A stretch of DNA of 64,000 nucleotides from Bradyrhizobium sp. CB1717 (lineage in GTDB: Bacteria; Pseudomonadota; Alphaproteobacteria; Rhizobiales; Xanthobacteraceae), in the NCBI RefSeq assembly GCF_029714325.1, contig NZ_CP121666.1, forward strand, positions 7,037,001-7,101,000. The letters run 5' to 3'. The position numbers and the translations under genes are program-made. Below are positions 59,357 to 64,000 of the stretch, one piece after another. The stretch's first letter is position 1; every line of letters begins with the position of its first letter. The notes under the pieces were generated by a model, which did no database searches, had not been told where the DNA came from, and saw only the letters and a program-made list of their open reading frames with translations.

Positions 59357-60994
59357 TCACCCTGACAGGCCCGCATCGCGGAGAGCCCTGGCGAAGATCT
59401 CGAAGTCACCGGTCCGGCGAAATGGCGCCAGATCTCTTAGGTTGGAGAGGTGCAAATCGGGATTGAATTCGAGCGCACGCAATATGGCTCTCTGCGCCTG
59501 CTCGCGCCGTCCGGCGATCGCATTGCTGGCTGCTAAGATGCAGATCGACAGCAGAAAACCCGGATTGTCGCGCACGGCCTGTTCGGCGCATGCCAACGCA
59601 AGATCGTGGCGGCTCGCCAGGAAATGAGCATAGGCCATGGCTCCGTACGTGGTGTAGTACATGGACGGATCGCGCGGACTCAGGCGCATGGCATGCGCAG
59701 CGTGCTCGAGTGCGAGGTCCGGCTCGCCTCTCCAGACTCGCAACCAGGCACTGAGCATCCAGGCTCTGGCCAGGTTTGGATTGACGGCCAGCGCCCGATC
59801 CATGATGGCCGCGGCGTCATCGAACTCATGGGCCAGAAACGCAAGTGCGTATCCACCCATACATAGTGCGAATGGATCATCCGCCCCCAGATCCACGGCC
59901 TTCCGAGCCAGCCGCGTGCCCTCCGCACTTTCCAGCGCTTGATCGTTCATGCAACCGAGCGCCTTGCGCCGAACATGGCACCAGGCGGCCATCCCATAGG
60001 CGCAGGCCAGATGAGGGTCCAGCTCGATCGCCTTGTAAAAGAGCTGAAGCGCCTCGCTGTTCGCGTCCTTGGTCCAACGCGCTTTCGCCAGCCCGCGCAG
60101 GTAGTAGTCGTACGCATCCAGATTTTCGGTCGGCTTGCGCCTGGCCCGCTTGATCTCCTCATGCTGCAGCTTCGGGGCGATTGCGCCCACGACGCTGGAC
60201 GTCACGTCGTCTTGCAGATCGAACATATCCTCGATCGGCCCCTCGAAGCGGTCCGCCCAGAGATGCGCTCCGGTTTCGGCATCGATGAGCTGACCCGCGA
60301 TGCGAACGCGGTTTCCGGCCTTGCGCACGCTGCCTTCGAGCACATAACGCACGCCAAGCTCGCGGCCGACCTGCTTCACGTCCACGGCCCGGCCCTTGTA
60401 CGTGAAGCTCGAATTGCGTGCGATCACAAACAGCCAGCGAAAGAGAGACAGCGCCATCGTGATATCCTCCACGACGCCATCTGCGAAATACTCCTGCTCC
60501 GGATCGGAGCTCAAATTGGCAAACGGGAGTACGGCGATCGAGGGTTTATCGGGGAGCGCGAGGGCAGGTTTTTCTGGTTCGCCCCCGCTGTCGGCGAGCA
60601 CCGGACCATCGCGCCCTTCCTCCCGCACTGGTCCGATGAAGCGGAAGCCCTTGCGCGGCAATGTCTTGATCAGACGCTGCTCGTCTCCGGTGTCGCTCAC
60701 CGCGCTCCGGGCAACGTTCAGGCGCGTCGTCAACGCCGCATCCGAGACGCTGCGCCCATTCCAGATGGCGTTGATGAGGTCGTCCTTGCTGACGACCCGC
60801 TCCCGGTTGCGGATGAGGTAGTCCAGCAGGTCAAAGACTTGCGGCGCCACGGGGACGACATTCGCGCCGCGATACAGCTCGCGACGGTCGGGATCCAATG
60901 CGTAGTCCTCGAAGAGATAGCGCAAGCTGCGAAACTCCCTGAATTCAGAGGTCCCGGTCACCGGCCAGCGCTTTGGCCCCGGTGGAAATTGCAA
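59357..60994 (-). CDS. Winged-helix / TolB-like / TPR regulator (CadC-type)
   Basis: A 545-aa protein. Residues about 25-125 form an OmpR/CadC-type winged helix (FEDYALDPDRRELYRG, then PQVFDLLDYLIRNRERVVSKDDL shortened). Next is the adenylate-cyclase-associated TolB-like domain with KPSIAVLPFANLSSDPEQEYF and LGVRYVLEGSVRKAG. At least five tetratricopeptide repeats end it. No membrane helix is visible, unlike CadC itself. The likely role is transcription control in response to an unknown signal. It is upstream of the caspase-fold gene on the same strand, so it might regulate it. Confidence 0.85.
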   Translation of the reverse strand: MQFPPGPKRWPVTGTSEFREFRSLRYLFEDYALDPDRRELYRGANVVPVAPQVFDLLDYLIRNRERVVSKDDLINAIWNGRSVSDAALTTRLNVARSAVSDTGDEQRLIKTLPRKGFRFIGPVREEGRDGPVLADSGGEPEKPALALPDKPSIAVLPFANLSSDPEQEYFADGVVEDITMALSLFRWLFVIARNSSFTYKGRAVDVKQVGRELGVRYVLEGSVRKAGNRVRIAGQLIDAETGAHLWADRFEGPIEDMFDLQDDVTSSVVGAIAPKLQHEEIKRARRKPTENLDAYDYYLRGLAKARWTKDANSEALQLFYKAIELDPHLACAYGMAAWCHVRRKALGCMNDQALESAEGTRLARKAVDLGADDPFALCMGGYALAFLAHEFDDAAAIMDRALAVNPNLARAWMLSAWLRVWRGEPDLALEHAAHAMRLSPRDPSMYYTTYGAMAYAHFLASRHDLALACAEQAVRDNPGFLLSICILAASNAIAGRREQAQRAILRALEFNPDLHLSNLRDLAPFRRTGDFEIFARALRDAGLSG

Positions 60995-61096
60995 GAATAA
61001 GCTGGCGGTGAGGAAAATGTAAGTTGCCGGTCAAGCGTGCCGGGCCGGATCTTGGCAGCTTGTCCGGGGTGGAAACAGGCACCCGAGGATGCTGCC

Positions 61097-61339
61097 ATGA
61101 GCACGATTTACCAGACGACGGGCTTGGTCCAGACGGCCGTATCGCAGCAGCGCAGTGTCAGCGCTTTCAGGAATTGTTGGACGGCTTTTCAGGAGTGGCG
61201 GAAATGGGAGCGGCTGCGGCGCGATCTTTGCAGCCTGAGTGATCGGGAGCTGAGGGACATCGGCATTACGTATGGCGAGATCGACTACGTGGCCTCGAAC
61301 CGGGATACTGACCCGCGAGGCATACGATCGCCCGGATGA
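61097..61339 (+). CDS. DUF1127-family small protein
   Basis: An 80-aa protein. The C-terminal part has the DUF1127 signature WERLRRDLCSLSDRELRDIGI. Proteins of this family are abundant in Alphaproteobacteria and in Agrobacterium they affect phosphate and carbon metabolism through RNA. GAGGA precedes ATG 61097. It is divergent from the TPR regulator. A hairpin follows at 61451. Confidence 0.85.
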   Translation: MSTIYQTTGLVQTAVSQQRSVSAFRNCWTAFQEWRKWERLRRDLCSLSDRELRDIGITYGEIDYVASNRDTDPRGIRSPG

Positions 61340-61450
61340 TGCCGGCCTCCGGCGCGGTGGACGGTCCGGCACGACCTGCTGACCGGCCTTCAATGAGTAT
61401 GTCCTTGACTTCAGTATCGGGCCTGGCAGGCGACATCGGCCGCACAGCAG

Positions 61451-61472
61451 GAGACCGCCCGAAGGCGGTCTC
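61451..61472. terminator. Hairpin between the DUF1127 and barrel-protein genes
   Basis: GAGACCGCC, loop CGAA, GGCGGTCTC: a perfect 9-bp stem between two convergent genes, usable in both directions. No U-tract is present. Confidence 0.55.
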
Positions 61473-61496
61473 GCACGCGGGGGAGAAGGTGCTCCG

Positions 61497-61808
61497 TCAG
61501 AGATCAACCTGGATGGCAACGTTGGAGCGCACCCAATCGGATTGCCCGGCCTTCAGCCGCTTGGCTTGAAATTCAACGAAAGCCGGATCGGCGCCCAGCG
61601 ACGCCAGGGTACGACCATAAGCTTCCACGCTATCGAAGCGAGCAACGAAGGCATAGTTTCCGACCTCGCCGCCGATCACCGACCAATAGCTGACATCGGC
61701 CCCGTGTTTCTTCCAGAGTGTCGCACCTTCTTTTGCCAGCTGTAGGACGGTCGCAAGATCGCTACCGGGTCTTGGATGCGAAACGAACTGCATAATGACT
61801 GCAGGCAT
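61497..61808 (-). CDS. Small alpha/beta-barrel protein (NIPSNAP/monooxygenase-like)
   Basis: A 103-aa cytoplasmic protein. It begins with the beta strand AVIMQFVSHPRPG and continues with a ferredoxin-like dimeric barrel pattern (GNYAFVARFDSVEAYGRTLASL). This resembles NIPSNAP or antibiotic-biosynthesis-monooxygenase-type folds. GGAGGGGAAT precedes ATG 61808, which rules out the longer frame from 61898. It is divergent from the MDR gene and shares the intergenic region that contains a FixK/FNR-type box, 92 bases from its start. Confidence 0.65.
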   Translation of the reverse strand: MPAVIMQFVSHPRPGSDLATVLQLAKEGATLWKKHGADVSYWSVIGGEVGNYAFVARFDSVEAYGRTLASLGADPAFVEFQAKRLKAGQSDWVRSNVAIQVDL

Positions 61809-61900
61809 ATTCCCCTCCAATAAAAAATAACAATGATGGCGCCAGATGACCCGGCTGGTCATTTGGCCCGAGGAGAATTCCAAGCGGTGCACGCTCAAGC

Positions 61901-61914
61901 TTGATCTGGATCAA
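61901..61914 (+). promoter_or_regulatory. FixK2/FNR-type box upstream of the MDR gene
   Basis: TTGATCTGGATCAA is a perfect TTGAT-N4-ATCAA palindrome, identical in its fixed bases to the fixN box. It lies 70 bases before the MDR start and 92 before the divergent gene. A full 10-base match is expected by chance about once per million bases. Confidence 0.7.
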
Positions 61915-61984
61915 TTCAATTTTTTGCGCCGGACGGCAGTCTGCCGCCCTTGCACTGAATGACGGCATTGCGTGGAGATCGCCC

Positions 61985-63028
61985 ATGATGGAGCAGCGCA
62001 ATCGGGTTGTTCAGGTCAGCCGCTTCGGTGATCCGGAGGCACTGGAGATCGTCGACGCTCGCCTGCCGACCGCTGGCCGCGGCGAGGTGCGCGTTCGCGT
62101 CCTTGCGTCGAGCCTCAACTACACCGAGGTGTTGATCAGGCGGCATCTCTACCCGCAAACGATGCGCCTCCGCCCCCCGTTCGTGATGGGCTACGACGTG
62201 GTGGGCGTCATCGATCAGCTCGGCGAAGGCGTGCACGACTTTCAGATCGGCGACCGCGTGGCCGACATGACGGTGGTCGGGTCGAACGCCGAGTATCGCA
62301 CGCTTCGGGCCACCGACCTCACCCGCGTGCCGGTGGGCGTGGACGACGCAGAAGCCGCCGCGCTGATCTTGAGCTGGACGACCGCGTACCAAATTCTGCA
62401 CCGCGCGGCCAAGGTCCAGCAGGGCCAGCGCGTTCTCGTTCACGGGGCCGCCGGCGCGGTCGGCCAGGCGCTGCTCGTGCTCGGGAGACTGGCCGGCCTC
62501 GAGCTGTGGGGAACCGTACGCAACGAACACATGGCGCTCGTCCAAAACCTGGGGGCAGCGCCGATCGACTACCAGCATGAGGACTTCACGCGGGTTCTGC
62601 CGGGCGGGTTCGACCTCATCGTCGACGGCGTTGGCGAAGACGGCTATCGCCGCTCATACGCAGCGCTCAAGCCTGGCGGGCTGCTCTGTGCCATCGGCTT
62701 CTCGGCGAGCGTGCAGGCGCAGCGTCGAATGCTTCCTATCGCGATGGAGATCGCGCGCCTGTACTTGTGGAGACTGCTGCCCGGCGGCAAGCGAGCCCGC
62801 TTTTACTCGGTCAATGCCATGCGGGCGCGACATCCCACCTGGTTCAGGGAGGACCTGGAGCAACTGTTCGAGCTTCTGGCAACCGGCGCCATCCGGCCGC
62901 GCATCGCCGGGCGGATCTCCTTCGAGGAGGTGGCCGATGCTCACCGCCGCCTCGAGGCCGGCGGTCTCGAGGGCAAGCTGGTGCTGTGTCCGGATCTCTC
63001 CTCGCGTCACACCCAGCGCGCCGCCTGA
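61985..63028 (+). CDS. Zinc-independent MDR oxidoreductase (quinone-reductase-like)
   Basis: A 347-aa medium-chain reductase without the zinc-binding Cys. GEVRVRVLASSLNYTEVLIR and GYDVVGVIDQLGEGV form the catalytic domain, and VHGAAGAVGQALLVLGRLAG is the NADPH-binding motif. Such proteins reduce quinones or enones with NADPH. ATG 61985 has GGAG upstream and is followed by a second in-frame ATG. The upstream FixK/FNR box suggests induction under low oxygen, which would fit a role in quinone redox balance. Confidence 0.85.
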   Translation: MMEQRNRVVQVSRFGDPEALEIVDARLPTAGRGEVRVRVLASSLNYTEVLIRRHLYPQTMRLRPPFVMGYDVVGVIDQLGEGVHDFQIGDRVADMTVVGSNAEYRTLRATDLTRVPVGVDDAEAAALILSWTTAYQILHRAAKVQQGQRVLVHGAAGAVGQALLVLGRLAGLELWGTVRNEHMALVQNLGAAPIDYQHEDFTRVLPGGFDLIVDGVGEDGYRRSYAALKPGGLLCAIGFSASVQAQRRMLPIAMEIARLYLWRLLPGGKRARFYSVNAMRARHPTWFREDLEQLFELLATGAIRPRIAGRISFEEVADAHRRLEAGGLEGKLVLCPDLSSRHTQRAA

Positions 63029-63087
63029 CGCGGCCGACGGCTAACGATAAGTATTACGATGAGACCCTCGACTTCTGGCGTCCGAGC

Positions 63088-63432
63088 CTAAGTTCGCGGC
63101 GCCGGCTGCGACGGGGATGGCGTAGCAGGCTGTTGCGATGGTGTGGCGGGAGGTTGCTGCTGCGAGGTAACGGGCTGCCGATCACCGCCACCATGCGGGA
63201 CGCACGTCCCGACATTGCTCAACAGCCGTTTGGCCTCGATCTCGCGGGCTTTCTTGTAGTCCCTGCGCCGGTCAATTCTTGTCGCAGCCGTGCGATCCCA
63301 CGCATCGAACGCATCGGCGTAGTGCTGTCGCATCTGTTCCTCAGCGGCGAGGCATTCACTGAACTTATCGAACACCAGATCAGTATTGACGGGTGAGACG
63401 CCGCCAACCAGGACCACAAGCATCCATTTCAT
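63088..63432 (-). CDS. Exported hypothetical protein, Gln/Pro-rich tail
   Basis: A 114-aa protein. The first 12 residues (KWMLVVLVGGV) form a short hydrophobic leader, a weak signal or anchor. The middle (DLVFDKFSECLAAEEQMRQHYADAF...) is helical with Cys28-type and later Cys residues (NVGTCVPHGG), and the C-terminal quarter repeats Gln, Pro, Ser and Thr. No family is recognised. It is preceded by a perfect EcfG promoter (63466-63490), so it may be a stress-induced envelope protein. Confidence 0.6.
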   Translation of the reverse strand: MKWMLVVLVGGVSPVNTDLVFDKFSECLAAEEQMRQHYADAFDAWDRTAATRIDRRRDYKKAREIEAKRLLSNVGTCVPHGGGDRQPVTSQQQPPATPSQQPATPSPSQPAPRT

Positions 63433-63778
63433 GGCTTCCGCCTACATTTGCGCCCGCTCACCGGGAACGACAAAGCATCGGCAAAGTTCCCGACTGGGAA
63501 AGGGGCGTCAAATTGGTGCTTGCCTCGTCGCGGTCTGCCAATCGGGTCTTCAGACGAAACCACCTGTTTCTCAAGCATCTCAGGTGGCGTAGAATGCAGT
63601 CGCCGTTGAAGCGGGATGTGCCGAAGTCGCCGTTCGGGACGAACGAGCAGAGCTAATGCTGTCGGCAGGTACGCATCCTTGAGAGACCGCCCCTTTTTCG
63701 GTCTCGCATGACCATTCACAGTCCACGAATGCGTGAGCCGCTTTTGCGGCGGCGTTGCAGTAACTTCAGGAGAAAGCG
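63433..63778. other. Divergent intergenic region
   Basis: About 345 bases between the Gln/Pro-rich protein gene and the cupin gene. It contains the EcfG promoter of the former. A weak hairpin (GAGACCG at 63683, CGGTCTC at 63699) has a long 9-base loop. No further gene is supported. Confidence 0.45.
63466..63490 (-). promoter_or_regulatory. EcfG (general stress response) promoter
   Basis: On the minus strand GGAAC (63490-63486) is followed after exactly 16 bases by CGTT (63469-63466), a perfect EcfG match ending 33 bases before the start codon at 63432. Confidence 0.7.
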
Positions 63779-64000
63779 ATGAGCAAGATCAATCGAAGGT
63801 CTGCATTGGGAATCGGGTTGGCAGCGGCTACCGCAGCCGTGATGAAGCCCGCCTCGGCTCAAACCGCAGGCTACAAGGATACGACGCCGTGGCCAGGAGT
63901 GGTGGTGCGCGAATACGAGGGCGACACACCGTCCATCATCCCCGGTTTCAAGACCGTCTCGATGCGCGACGTCATCATGCAGCCGGGGTCGAAGACCATG
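63779..64000 (+). CDS. Tat-exported cupin-like protein, partial (cut by window end)
   Basis: The frame from ATG 63779, after AGGAGA, runs off the window. The 74 visible residues start with MSKINRRSALGIG and an Ala-rich stretch ending in PASA, a twin-arginine signal peptide. The mature part has TTPWPGVVVREYEGDTPSII and a rising beta-rich region with MRDVIMQPGSKTM, as in small exported cupins. It should carry a folded, metal-containing domain in the periplasm. The family call rests on a short piece. Confidence 0.6.
   Translation, partial: MSKINRRSALGIGLAAATAAVMKPASAQTAGYKDTTPWPGVVVREYEGDTPSIIPGFKTVSMRDVIMQPGSKTM

Overview
The window is chromosomal DNA of a high-GC alphaproteobacterium, almost certainly a Bradyrhizobium (Nitrobacteraceae). 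The best evidence is the oxygen-response block at 29.2-42.4 kb. It holds fixNOQP and fixGHIS on the minus strand and fixL, fixJ, a single-domain response regulator and fixK2 on the plus strand. FixL translated from a TTG at 39009 is 505 aa and puts the haem His at 200, Arg at 220 and phospho-His at 291. FixK2 from 41747 is 232 aa with its redox Cys at 183. These are the numbers known for B. diazoefficiens (formerly B. japonicum) USDA110. No rRNA, tRNA, prophage or CRISPR array was seen.

Layout. 0-10 kb: the end of an AraC regulator, an NDH-2-like flavoprotein, an MBL hydrolase, a HAD phosphatase, CcdA, a LysR and a PraR-like XRE regulator, a periplasmic L,D-transpeptidase, a crotonase-fold protein and a small secreted protein. 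10-19.6 kb (minus): an ASCH protein, an isocitrate/isopropylmalate-type dehydrogenase, a zinc alcohol dehydrogenase, a five-gene dipeptide-type ABC importer and a CoA-transferase. 19.7-29.2 kb: a divergent glycogen synthase, an MpaB-type oxygenase, a patatin, a LysR regulator, a frameshifted IS5-family element inserted in a palindromic repeat, a peroxiredoxin-like protein, small secreted proteins and an MFS carrier. 29.2-42.4 kb: the fix region, with a Usp-CBS operon between fixN and fixL. 42.5-49.7 kb: MFS, PRC-barrel, debranching-type glycosidase and ABC exporter genes in one minus-strand operon, divergent from a GT4 glycosyltransferase whose upstream region carries a perfect EcfG general-stress promoter. 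49.9-57 kb: an alkyl sulfatase, a TRAP transporter with fused DctQ-DctM, a Tam-like methyltransferase and an SDR lacking the usual Tyr. 57-64 kb: a 57-aa secreted peptide, a secreted caspase-fold protein, a winged-helix/TolB/TPR regulator, a DUF1127 protein, a barrel-fold small protein, an MDR oxidoreductase preceded by a perfect FixK/FNR box, a secreted protein under a perfect EcfG promoter, and a Tat-exported cupin cut by the window end.

How it fits together. Low oxygen activates FixL and FixJ, FixJ induces fixK2, and FixK2 acts at TTGA-N6-TCAA boxes about 57 nt upstream of fixN and fixG to make the cbb3 oxidase and its copper and assembly factors. The same signature, imperfect before the Usp-CBS operon and perfect before the MDR gene at 61985, suggests extra members of this regulon. 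A second layer, the EcfG general stress response, appears to control the GT4/glycosidase/exporter divergon and the gene at 63432. Several families of palindromic intergenic repeats are scattered between genes.
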